The notes under the pieces were generated by a model, which saw only the letters and a list, made by a program, of their open reading frames with translations, did no database searches and was not told the origin of the DNA. A program made the translations under genes and the position numbers. Of a DNA stretch of 12,404 nucleotides, positions 6,160 to 12,253 are shown one piece after another; position 1 is the stretch's first letter, and every line of letters starts with the position of its first letter. This stretch comes from Spirochaetaceae bacterium (GTDB lineage: Bacteria; Spirochaetota; Spirochaetia; Treponematales; Breznakiellaceae): the NCBI GenBank assembly GCA_031273985.1, contig JAISQV010000304.1:1-12404 (forward strand), in the 5' to 3' direction.

Positions 6160-7019
6160 TTGACCTTCACACTCACTCTACCGCCTCCGACGGCTCCCTG
6201 AGCCCGGCCCAATTGGTGCGGAGCGCCGCCTCGGCGGGGCTCACCGCCCTGGCCCTGACGGATCATGACACCATCGCGGGGCTTGAGGAGGCGGAGGCGG
6301 AGGCGAAAAAGGCGGGCCTCCGTTTTATCCCCGGCGTAGAGCTGGAGATCGCCTGGGTAAGCGAAAGCGGCGCCGCGCCGCCGGGGGAGTTTCACCTGCT
6401 GGGCCTGGGGATACGCCGTCCGACCCCTGCCTTTGTCGCGGCCCTGCGGGCTCTTGCGGAGGACCGGGAGGAGCGGAACCGGGAAATTCTTGCGAGGCTT
6501 GAGGATATGGGGCTCAGGGCCGATTACGGGGAGCTCCGCGCCCTGGCGGGGGATGGCTCCATAGGGCGGCCCCACATCGCGGCGCTACTCGTCAGGCAGG
6601 GGCTTGCGCCGAACCGGGAGCTGGCCTTTTCCCGCTACCTGGGGAAGGGCCGGCCCTTTTACGTGCCCCGGCGGGGCATACCCTTCGGGGAGGCCCTCGT
6701 CATCATAAAAGAATCCGGGGGTATCCCGGTCTTGGCCCACCCCCTCTCCCTCTTTGTCGCGTGGGGCCGGCTGCCCGGCCTGGTGGCGGAGCTTCGCGCC
6801 CAGGGGCTGGAGGGCCTGGAAGCCTGGCACCCCACGGCCAAGGTCCGGGCCTGTCACAGGCTGGAGCAGTTGGGCCGGAGCCTGGGGCTCTATATTACCG
6901 CGGGCAGTGATTTTCACGGCGAGGCCCGGCCGGACCGCAGACTGGGCTACAGCTCCCCGGGGCGGAAGATAAGCGAGGATCTGCTTGCGGCCATACCGCC
7001 GCTGTATGACGCGCCGTAG
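6156..7019 (+). CDS. PHP-domain phosphoesterase (RNase AM / YciV-TrpH type)
   Basis: The protein has 287 residues, the usual length of the YciV/TrpH family. Members hydrolyse 3',5'-nucleoside bisphosphates or trim RNA 5' ends using a metal cluster. The metal-binding motifs are all present in order: DLHTHSTASDGS (His5, His7, Asp12), LTDHDT (Asp36, His37), PGVELE (Glu62), FHLLGLGI (His80), RPHIA (His140), LAHP (His195) and SDFHG (Asp252, His254). It begins at ATG 6156, overlapping the stop of the 187-residue gene by 4 nt. It has no signal peptide and is cytoplasmic. E. coli Rnm removes short oligonucleotides from the 5' ends of rRNA; whether this protein does that, or only degrades pAp-type nucleotides, cannot be read from the sequence. 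Confidence 0.92.
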   Translation: MIDLHTHSTASDGSLSPAQLVRSAASAGLTALALTDHDTIAGLEEAEAEAKKAGLRFIPGVELEIAWVSESGAAPPGEFHLLGLGIRRPTPAFVAALRALAEDREERNREILARLEDMGLRADYGELRALAGDGSIGRPHIAALLVRQGLAPNRELAFSRYLGKGRPFYVPRRGIPFGEALVIIKESGGIPVLAHPLSLFVAWGRLPGLVAELRAQGLEGLEAWHPTAKVRACHRLEQLGRSLGLYITAGSDFHGEARPDRRLGYSSPGRKISEDLLAAIPPLYDAP

Positions 7020-7054
7020 CAGCCCCTGTTCACCTCCCGCCCGGTAAAGAAAAC

Positions 7055-7082
7055 TTGACAATTTTTCCGTAACTGCTACAAT
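7055..7082 (+). promoter_or_regulatory. Near-consensus sigma-70 promoter TTGACA-16-TACAAT
   Basis: The -35 TTGACA (7055-7060) is perfect. The 16-nt spacer is followed by TACAAT (7077-7082), 5 of 6. It is the strongest promoter in the window and points toward the four-gene run 7386-11877. The first ATG (7089) is six bases past the -10. Confidence 0.75.
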
Positions 7083-7088
7083 ACTTCC

Positions 7089-7178
7089 ATGTTTTGGACA
7101 AGGGCGGGCATAAGGGCAGAGTTCCCGCTACGGCTCACGGCTCACGGCTCACGGCTCACATTATACTTTAGCAATTGA
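7089..7178 (+). CDS. Possible 29-residue leaderless leader ORF
   Basis: ATG 7089 sits where transcription from the strong promoter should start. The frame encodes MFWTRAGIRAEFPLRLTAHG followed by nine more residues to TGA 7176-7178. The four CGGCTCA heptamers lie inside it, so gain or loss of one copy would shift its frame. The composition is unremarkable and there is no SD. It may be a leaderless leader peptide or chance. Confidence 0.2.
   Translation: MFWTRAGIRAEFPLRLTAHGSRLTLYFSN
7131..7158. repeat. Tandem heptamer (CGGCTCA)x4
   Basis: Four exact contiguous copies of CGGCTCA, 42 nt past the strong -10 box and 227 nt before ATG 7386. Perfect short tandem repeats of non-triplet unit length are prone to slipped-strand copy-number change. 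Here this would alter the leader length and the frame of the 29-codon ORF. Confidence 0.9.
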
Positions 7179-7385
7179 AGGGCGTGTCAAGCCCCCGGTA
7201 GATAAGCCCCCGCTTTCTTGTCAAATCTTCTCATTTCGAGGCATAAACGCCCCGGCATCTTACCAAGACAGGCCGAAGTCTCCGGCCTCAAACCCTGCGT
7301 CTTTAGACCTCAAGCCTATATCTACAGACTCCATCGCAAAAACCATAAACCGCCAATTAACCAAACAGGGAGGGAGGTACACAAA

Positions 7386-7805
7386 ATGAGTCAAAGAACC
7401 GGCTGGCTCCCGGCAAACCGGGAAGGGCAACTGGCCATGGAGCGGGACTGGCAGAGTGCGGCCGGAACGAAAACCGCCGCGTGGGGCATCCGCGCCGCGC
7501 AGGTTACGGTAGAAACCTGCCTCGTAGGACGGCATGAGCTCGGCGTAAGAATCGTCTATGTTACCGGCAGCGCCGCCGGCCCGGCGAACAAGGGCTGCCG
7601 GATATGGTACACGGTAGTTGCCCCCGGTGAAACGCCCCCCGCAAACCCCGGCGACTTACACAAATCATTTTACATCAAACGGAAAAAGGATCTCATCGAA
7701 TTCGACTTCGGCGACAGCGGGAAGACGGCGCATTTTGCCGTGCAGGTAGAGAACGACGGCAGGAAAGGCCCCTGGGGGCCGCTGGTCAATGCCTTAATTC
7801 TGTAA
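7386..7805 (+). CDS. Small protein of unknown function, possibly internally shortened
   Basis: The protein has 139 residues. It starts at ATG 7386, with AGGGAGG about 8 nt upstream; an in-frame TTG at 7218 is much less likely. There is no signal peptide or lipobox. It shows two parts: a short N-terminal segment (TGWLPANREGQLAMERDWQSAAGTKTAAWGI) and a beta-rich C-terminal module from about residue 37 (QVTVETCLVGRHELGVRIVY ... GKTAHFAVQVENDGRKGPWGP), which looks like a fibronectin-III-like sandwich. From memory, longer treponemal and Bacteroidetes proteins carry the same two ends separated by a helical region of roughly 100 residues; if so, this copy has lost that middle part. The function is unknown. 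It is the first gene of the run into three lipoproteins, 69 nt before the next start. Confidence 0.75.
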   Translation: MSQRTGWLPANREGQLAMERDWQSAAGTKTAAWGIRAAQVTVETCLVGRHELGVRIVYVTGSAAGPANKGCRIWYTVVAPGETPPANPGDLHKSFYIKRKKDLIEFDFGDSGKTAHFAVQVENDGRKGPWGPLVNALIL

Positions 7806-7874
7806 GGATAAGCATAAACGCAAGTCCGTTCCCGGACAGGCCGCCCCCGGACAGGACTGCAAAGGAGTTACCGT

Positions 7875-9374
7875 ATGAAAAGCACATTCAAGGTTTTGGG
7901 GATTATCGCCCTTGCGGCGATCATTGGCTTTGCGCCGGCGGGATGCGGCGATCCGGAGGGCGGCCTTACGGGCACGCCCCCCGACCCCCTCGCCATGGCA
8001 AAAGCGGAATTGCAAACCGCCATTAGCGCGGCGACAGCGGCAAAGGCCGCTGTTGGTACGCCGACCGTCATCGCCGGTTGGACGGAGGGAACGCTCACCA
8101 GCGCGGGAGCCTGTGTCGTAGGCGCAGCAGCGGCTGATATTCCCGTAGGCTTAAAAGCCGTTGCCGCCGACCCCGCATCAGCCATTGAAGCCTACGGAAC
8201 CGCCATCACCGCCGCACAGGCCGCCCTTGACAGTGCCGCAACGGTAGCTGAAGCCAGTCAAGCAAAAGACGATCTTGACGCGGCAACGATCACCTTCAAC
8301 GCCGCCCTGGGCACGGCGGGAACAAAAAGCCTTAAAGCCCGCATAGCCGCCGCCACCGGAACCATCACCATCTACCTGTACGGCGATGAAAATTTTGCCG
8401 GGGTTACTTCAGCCAACATTGCCAATAAAACCATCACCCTGGAAGGCGTGGGCGCGGAACGGACGATTACGCTTTCCAGTGCCGGGAGGATGTTCTACCT
8501 TGGCGTAAACGGCAAACTTACGCTGAACGCCAACGTTACCCTCAAGGGCTTCGCCGCTAATAACACAGTGGTTGTGAATGTAAACGCTTCCACTGCCGTG
8601 TTAACCATGAACGACGGCTCAAAAATAACCGGCAATATGAGACTTACAACCGATGATTCAGGCAGCGGCGTTGCGATCCATAACGGCACATTCAATATGA
8701 CGGGCGGAGAAATTTCCGATAATCATGCCCCCTTGGAAGGCGGCTCCGGCGTGCGTATCTATAGCTATAATGGCACCAGCACATTCAATATGTCGGGCGG
8801 AATAATCACCGGCAATACCGGCACTCATGGCGGCGGCGTGTTTATGAACAGCGAGAACAACGGCGCCAGCATATTCACCATGTCCGGCGGCACAATTTCA
8901 GGGAATATCGCCGATGTTGGCGGCGGCGTGATGGTCAATAACCGAAGCCTCAGAGAATCTTCCGGCGGCGGCATAAACACATTCACTATGACAGGCGGGA
9001 CAATATCCGGCAATACCGCAGCCGTAATTGGCGGCGGTGTATTTGTCCAGACCCAGCAAAATTTAAATTCAGGCAGTACCACATTTACTATGTCAGGCGA
9101 CAGCACTATTTCCGGCAATACCGCGGCATACGGCGGCGGCCTGGCTATTCTAAAAGCCAGTTTGGTCAAAACCGGCGGCGCTATTACCGGGAATACCGCA
9201 ACTGTTTCCACGCCCGTGTCCACGGCGGCGGTTCTTGTTCTTGCCGAGGAGAATGAGGAAGGCGCCGTGGCATACCGCGATACCGGCGCCGGAGCAGGGG
9301 ACAATATCACCGTGACATGGAATAGCAGCAGTAGCCAATACACAACATTAAGCGGTGTAACAGCTATACCCTGA
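7875..9374 (+). CDS. Right-handed beta-helix surface lipoprotein
   Basis: The protein has 499 residues. AAAGGAG at 7861-7867 lies 7 nt before ATG 7875. The signal peptide ends in PAGC with Cys24 as the lipid anchor. Residues about 40-150 are Ala-rich and helical (AIEAYGTAITAAQAALDSAA, resembling FIVAR-type helical spacers). From about 165 (ARIAAATGTITIYLYGDENF) the chain is beta-helical, leading into six copies of a ~30-residue unit at 271-442 with the pattern F-M-S/T-GG-T-I-S-G-N-T-A-x-GGGV. This is the pattern of polymorphic outer-membrane-protein and pectate-lyase-like beta-helices, and is common in treponemal surface lipoproteins. No catalytic residues of polysaccharide lyases are apparent. 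Its likely role is surface exposure or adhesion (inference). The base composition is noticeably less GC-rich than that of the genes to the left. Confidence 0.87.
   Translation: MKSTFKVLGIIALAAIIGFAPAGCGDPEGGLTGTPPDPLAMAKAELQTAISAATAAKAAVGTPTVIAGWTEGTLTSAGACVVGAAAADIPVGLKAVAADPASAIEAYGTAITAAQAALDSAATVAEASQAKDDLDAATITFNAALGTAGTKSLKARIAAATGTITIYLYGDENFAGVTSANIANKTITLEGVGAERTITLSSAGRMFYLGVNGKLTLNANVTLKGFAANNTVVVNVNASTAVLTMNDGSKITGNMRLTTDDSGSGVAIHNGTFNMTGGEISDNHAPLEGGSGVRIYSYNGTSTFNMSGGIITGNTGTHGGGVFMNSENNGASIFTMSGGTISGNIADVGGGVMVNNRSLRESSGGGINTFTMTGGTISGNTAAVIGGGVFVQTQQNLNSGSTTFTMSGDSTISGNTAAYGGGLAILKASLVKTGGAITGNTATVSTPVSTAAVLVLAEENEEGAVAYRDTGAGAGDNITVTWNSSSSQYTTLSGVTAIP
8685..9202 (+). repeat. 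Beta-helix coding repeats (six units of ~90 nt)
   Basis: Imperfect repeats encode TFNMTGGEISDN, TFNMSGGIITGNTGTHGGGV, IFTMSGGTISGNIADVGGGV, TFTMTGGTISGNTAAVIGGGV, TFTMSGDSTISGNTAAYGGG and LVKTGGAITGNTA. The units share stretches such as GGCGGCGTG and TCCGGCAATACCG at DNA level, so recombination between them could change the length of the helix. Confidence 0.8.
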
Positions 9375-9390
9375 GGCACTTTTTGGTGCC
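9375..9390. terminator. Small hairpin directly after the beta-helix gene
   Basis: GGCAC (9375-9379) pairs with GTGCC (9386-9390) around a T-rich loop, one base after the stop codon. No T-tract follows, so it is at best a weak terminator or an mRNA-end stabiliser. Confidence 0.3.
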
Positions 9391-9416
9391 CGCAGCATAT
9401 TTGACTCGATGCTGCG
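9391..9416. repeat. 8-bp inverted repeat with 10-nt loop
   Basis: CGCAGCAT (9391-9398) and ATGCTGCG (9409-9416) are exact complements. With the preceding hairpin this gives two tandem hairpins between the beta-helix gene and the next lipoprotein gene; together they could attenuate read-through. No T-tract is present. Confidence 0.45.
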
Positions 9417-9481
9417 CAAATCCCCTGAAAAGCACGGCCATTCCTGGCAGCGCTAAAACAAGGAATTTTTGTGTAAAAACA

Positions 9482-9497
9482 TAGCAGGTAACTGCTA
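9482..9497. promoter_or_regulatory. 6-bp inverted repeat upstream of the OB-fold lipoprotein
   Basis: TAGCAG (9482-9487) and CTGCTA (9492-9497) flank GTAA. It sits 30 nt before ATG 9528 in an AT-rich stretch with no convincing -35/-10 pair. It could be a small operator or hairpin. Confidence 0.3.
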
Positions 9498-9527
9498 AAA
9501 AATTAAGGTACAAGGAGATTTTTGGCA

Positions 9528-10544
9528 ATGAAAAGCAAATTGTTTTTAGGTATTGGCGTCCTGTTGGTCATGGTTGGTTTCTCGCTTTTTGATATAAGCT
9601 GCGCGACGGTGAACGAGACGACGGCTCCTTTGGGCGCCACCCTCTACACCGACAAGGGGCCGATAGAAGGGGCAAAATATGTAGCGGCCCGGGCTGATAC
9701 TTTTATTAGCGGGTTTTCCAGGGACATTTTAGGCAGGCGCGGTGAGAATGTTTTCTATGGCATAAGCCTGGAAGATCTTACCCGGGAGGTAGAACTACAA
9801 ACTGCCGGAGGCGAAAAGGTCGTGGTAACTTTTGACAGGATACAATACCCCCAGCAGACTGATGATATTTCCGGGTGGGCCGGCGTATATTTTATTGTCA
9901 ATGACAGCGGCAGGCCAAATGACGCCGGCACAGACCCTGATTTTTCACGGTACAGCGCATCAGGACAGGAAGCGCGTTTGCGGCAGTGGGCAGAGTGGAA
10001 TGAGCTTAAAGCCGGCTATGACCGTAATATAGCCGCAAACAGAGCCGCCGCCCGGCCTCATATCGACAAAGTAACAGGCTTTCCCCCTGACAGGCTGCCG
10101 CACTATGTTGCTTCCGGTGAAAAATTAAAAGCCGCCGGTCTGGATTACAACTATATGATTTTCTTCGACCCCGGTTATATTACAACCGGAGGTTTCGAGC
10201 TGCATTCCCCTCCTTTTGTTCAAGACTCCCTGGCACAGGTGGCAAATGAATATGAAGCCAATCTGCGAAGATGGGATATTGACTGGAAAAACAAACTGGT
10301 TGAAATAAACGCTGCGATTATCCGTTTCCAAACCGACGGTTCCGTGCTGGTTGGGCAGGATCAACAATATGGCGCCGTTTGTGTCTTTAGGGTTTCTGAG
10401 GACGCCAAGCTTCTCAACTATAACCAGGGTTCGGTTATAAGAATAAGGGGGACGGTAACAACGGTAGAGCGTTCCCGGGAAAACATTTTTGTAGGCAGCA
10501 GCGATCTCGCCGTTGTCTTAAACGACTGCATTATTGTGGAGTAA
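9528..10544 (+). CDS. Lipoprotein with C-terminal OB-fold (tRNA_anti-like)
   Basis: The protein has 338 residues. ATG 9528 has AAGGAG at 9512-9517 with a 10-nt spacer; the in-frame TTG at 9522 would leave only 4 nt. The signal peptide MKSKLFLGIGVLLVMVGFSL leads to FDISC with Cys25; this lipobox is relaxed, as is frequent in spirochetes. The mature part starts with a compact domain of unknown type (about 30-130, containing ISLEDLTREVELQTAGGEKVVVTFDRI and WAGVYFIVND), then a helical, charged middle (150-260). The last ~45 residues (NQGSVIRIRGTVTTVERSRE ... SSDLAVVLNDCIIVE) have the strand pattern of tRNA_anti-like OB-folds, in which GxVxxVxxxxxxVxLxxC is typical. In secreted proteins such OB-folds are usually ligand- or protein-binding; nucleic-acid binding should not be assumed. 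Function unknown. Confidence 0.78.
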   Translation: MKSKLFLGIGVLLVMVGFSLFDISCATVNETTAPLGATLYTDKGPIEGAKYVAARADTFISGFSRDILGRRGENVFYGISLEDLTREVELQTAGGEKVVVTFDRIQYPQQTDDISGWAGVYFIVNDSGRPNDAGTDPDFSRYSASGQEARLRQWAEWNELKAGYDRNIAANRAAARPHIDKVTGFPPDRLPHYVASGEKLKAAGLDYNYMIFFDPGYITTGGFELHSPPFVQDSLAQVANEYEANLRRWDIDWKNKLVEINAAIIRFQTDGSVLVGQDQQYGAVCVFRVSEDAKLLNYNQGSVIRIRGTVTTVERSRENIFVGSSDLAVVLNDCIIVE

Positions 10545-10611
10545 CCCTTGCAGTATTGCATATAAACACAACCATTTGCCGGCGGGGCATAAAACCGCAA
10601 GGAGTAAAACC

Positions 10612-11877
10612 ATGAAAAGCACAAACATTTGCGGAGCAAACTCCCCTGCTAAAAGGCGCGGCCTTTTGGCGGGTTTCGCCGTTCTGTTGATGGCGGCGAT
10701 GTTTGCCATGACGGGCTGCGATACCGGAATCAACCCCGGCGAAGACGATGAGGGATTTACCATATCCGGTTCTTTTACCAAGACCGGGGATGCCGGCAGC
10801 GGCGAGGTAAAGTTTGACCTGAAAGGCGATGCGGACAGTTACGCCCTGAGCGGCGTGCTTGAAGACGGCGGCTTGACGATACGGCTCAAGGGAAGTTACG
10901 ACCCCAACACCGGAAGATGGTCGGTGTCCGCAAAATCCAGCAGCATTATTTACACCCTTGACGGAATCGTTGACAGCGCGGGTGCGTTTCAGGCTGCCGG
11001 CGCCACCATCGTGGTAAAAAGCGGCACAGGCGCGGAAGAGACCTGGATTCCGTACATTTTTCCGGTAACGGAAGGGGCTGTCAGCATCCCCGATGCGGGA
11101 ACAGCCGAGGACGGCGAAACAGGCGGGGCGCCGGCTGTTTGGCAGGGAAATTGGTATTCGTATACGGACCATGGCGGCGGATATACCACATCCATAAACG
11201 TTCTTATCAGCGATTGGAAAGCATCGGTCAGCGGCATTTCTACAAGCCCGGACGGCAGCAGCCCCATTGAGGAAAACTGGACCCTCATTGAGCTTACTGA
11301 ATCAGGCGGCGGCTCCTACGAGTATATCGGCTGCTATCCTTACTATGTGATGACTTCCGCAAACCTTGCGGACGCGGTCGGGAGTTACCTGGGACCGACC
11401 GTAACAGTAACCCCAGGAAGCGGTTCCGGGGTGAGTATAACCATAACAGCAGCCGGCTCGTCTTCTTCTCTCTCCATAGACGTGGCGGTGGACGGTGACA
11501 CAATATTTGCGAGTATGGGCGGCTCTGGGGAGGCGGACTTTGAGGGGGCGGAAAGGGACATATTAGACGCCGCCTGGGAAAAGCTGCGCGTGTTCTGGAG
11601 GACAAACGGCTGGGAGCAATGGGCGGCGGGCCACAACGCTGAAAAGGCGAACAAATACGTAAAAGCCAGGATGACGCTCACCAACAGCAATACCTTCACC
11701 ATGATCGAAATGGTGAAGGTAGATAATCCGTCGGCACCCTGGTATTATACCGATAGATTTACCTCACTGGCAGCATTAAGAGCGGCGGAGGCGAATCTGA
11801 TTGAGAAGCGTGATTGGAATTGGTCCACATCGCCGCCGACAGATAACGGTGTCGAAGTGATGACGTTTACCCGCTGA
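10612..11877 (+). CDS. Large lipoprotein of unknown function
   Basis: The protein has 421 residues. ATG 10612 has AAGGAG at 10599-10604, 7 nt upstream; the ATG at 10534 lies inside the previous gene and gives a poor N-terminus. After a charged start (SPAKRRG) a hydrophobic segment ends in MTGC with Cys36 as the lipid anchor. Residues about 48-140 form repeated beta-strands with GxGEVKFDLKGDADSYALSG and LTIRLKGSYDPNTGRWSVSA, like a small barrel or lipocalin-type sheet. A linker at 155-180 (GTAEDGETGGAP) precedes a second domain with many Trp/Tyr residues (WQGNWYSYTDHGG) and a C-terminal helical part (AERDILDAAWEKLRVFWRTNGWEQWAAGHNAEKANKYV). I do not recognise the family. It is the last gene before a strong terminator. 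Confidence 0.75.
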   Translation: MKSTNICGANSPAKRRGLLAGFAVLLMAAMFAMTGCDTGINPGEDDEGFTISGSFTKTGDAGSGEVKFDLKGDADSYALSGVLEDGGLTIRLKGSYDPNTGRWSVSAKSSSIIYTLDGIVDSAGAFQAAGATIVVKSGTGAEETWIPYIFPVTEGAVSIPDAGTAEDGETGGAPAVWQGNWYSYTDHGGGYTTSINVLISDWKASVSGISTSPDGSSPIEENWTLIELTESGGGSYEYIGCYPYYVMTSANLADAVGSYLGPTVTVTPGSGSGVSITITAAGSSSSLSIDVAVDGDTIFASMGGSGEADFEGAERDILDAAWEKLRVFWRTNGWEQWAAGHNAEKANKYVKARMTLTNSNTFTMIEMVKVDNPSAPWYYTDRFTSLAALRAAEANLIEKRDWNWSTSPPTDNGVEVMTFTR

Positions 11878-11969
11878 CAACCGCTTTTGCCCTTCGCGGC
11901 GGTCTGCGGAGGGTAGGAACGCAGAGGTGTCTGTCACCGCGGCCTAGAGTTTAGCGGGTAATTGCGATT

Positions 11970-12008
11970 AACCGGCGTTTGTCTTTCGTGACGGACGCCG
12001 GTTTTTTT
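11970..12008 (+). terminator. Strong intrinsic terminator
   Basis: Stem arms 11970-11983 and 11990-12003 pair over 14 positions (two G-U wobbles) with a 6-nt loop, TTTCGT. A run of seven T (12002-12008) follows. It is oriented for the plus-strand genes and lies 93 nt after the last lipoprotein stop. Confidence 0.9.
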
Positions 12009-12134
12009 AACGAAGAAAAAGCTGCCGGCAATCAATTCGCACTTATCCTTTATCCGGGAAAAAAGAGCGTTTTCTTTCTAATGCAGGGGCGCTCCCCGGG
12101 CTTCCGCAAAACTCCGGGGGAAGGCGGGGGGCGT

Positions 12135-12156
12135 TGCGGGGGGCTGGCCCCCCGCA
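12135..12156. repeat. Perfect GC-rich hairpin
   Basis: TGCGGGGGGC (12135-12144) pairs with GCCCCCCGCA (12147-12156). It is part of a GC-rich repeat-like stretch (12080-12230) between converging genes. No T-tract follows. Confidence 0.75.
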
Positions 12157-12208
12157 CGGGGGTAGCCGGAGACCCCGGACCCGCGGAGCGGGGAGGAGGC
12201 TCCGGCGT

Positions 12209-12225
12209 AGGGGGCTTGGCCCCCT
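12209..12225. repeat. GC-rich 7-bp hairpin
   Basis: AGGGGGC (12209-12215) pairs with GCCCCCT (12219-12225). The right arm plus flanks reads GGCCCCCT, as also found at 5499-5506. On the plus strand ATTTTTC follows after 8 nt, which is too far for a good terminator. Confidence 0.6.
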
Positions 12226-12253
12226 CCTAACTGATTTTTCTTCCTCCGCCGGG

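Larger units (their letters stand above)
7020..7385. other. Promoter and leader region of the lipoprotein cluster
   Basis: These 366 nt hold a near-consensus promoter (7055-7082), a possible 29-codon ORF (7089-7178), a four-copy heptamer array (7131-7158), two copies of AAGCCCCCG (7188-7196, 7204-7212) and an alternative weak promoter TTGTCA-18-CATAAA (7218-7247). If transcription starts near 7089, the gene at 7386 has a leader of about 300 nt. Confidence 0.65.
11878..12253. other. Intergenic region with terminator and GC-rich hairpins
   Basis: These 376 nt between converging genes contain the intrinsic terminator (11970-12008) and, from about 12080, a very GC-rich stretch with perfect hairpins at 12135-12156 and 12209-12225. 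An open frame over 11979-12230 codes for Gly/Pro-rich sequence and is a by-product of this repeat rather than a gene. Confidence 0.75.

Noticed and set aside
7131..7158. CRISPR-like array
   Set aside because: The 7-nt units are contiguous with no spacers; it is a simple tandem repeat.
7218..7385. Upstream extension of the 139-residue gene to TTG 7218
   Set aside because: No SD before the TTG; ATG 7386 has a good AGGGAGG SD, and the extension has no protein-like character.
8825..9379. Minus-strand open frame opposite the beta-helix repeats
   Set aside because: Repetitive Pro/Val sequence produced by the complementary strand of the beta-helix units.
10548..10567. Promoter upstream of the last lipoprotein (TTGCAG and a TATA-like stretch)
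   Set aside because: The spacing between the two elements is far too short, and the 67-nt gap fits operon transcription.
11979..12230. 83-codon plus-strand open frame
   Set aside because: It starts inside the terminator, and its C-terminal half is low-complexity translation of a GC-rich hairpin stretch.
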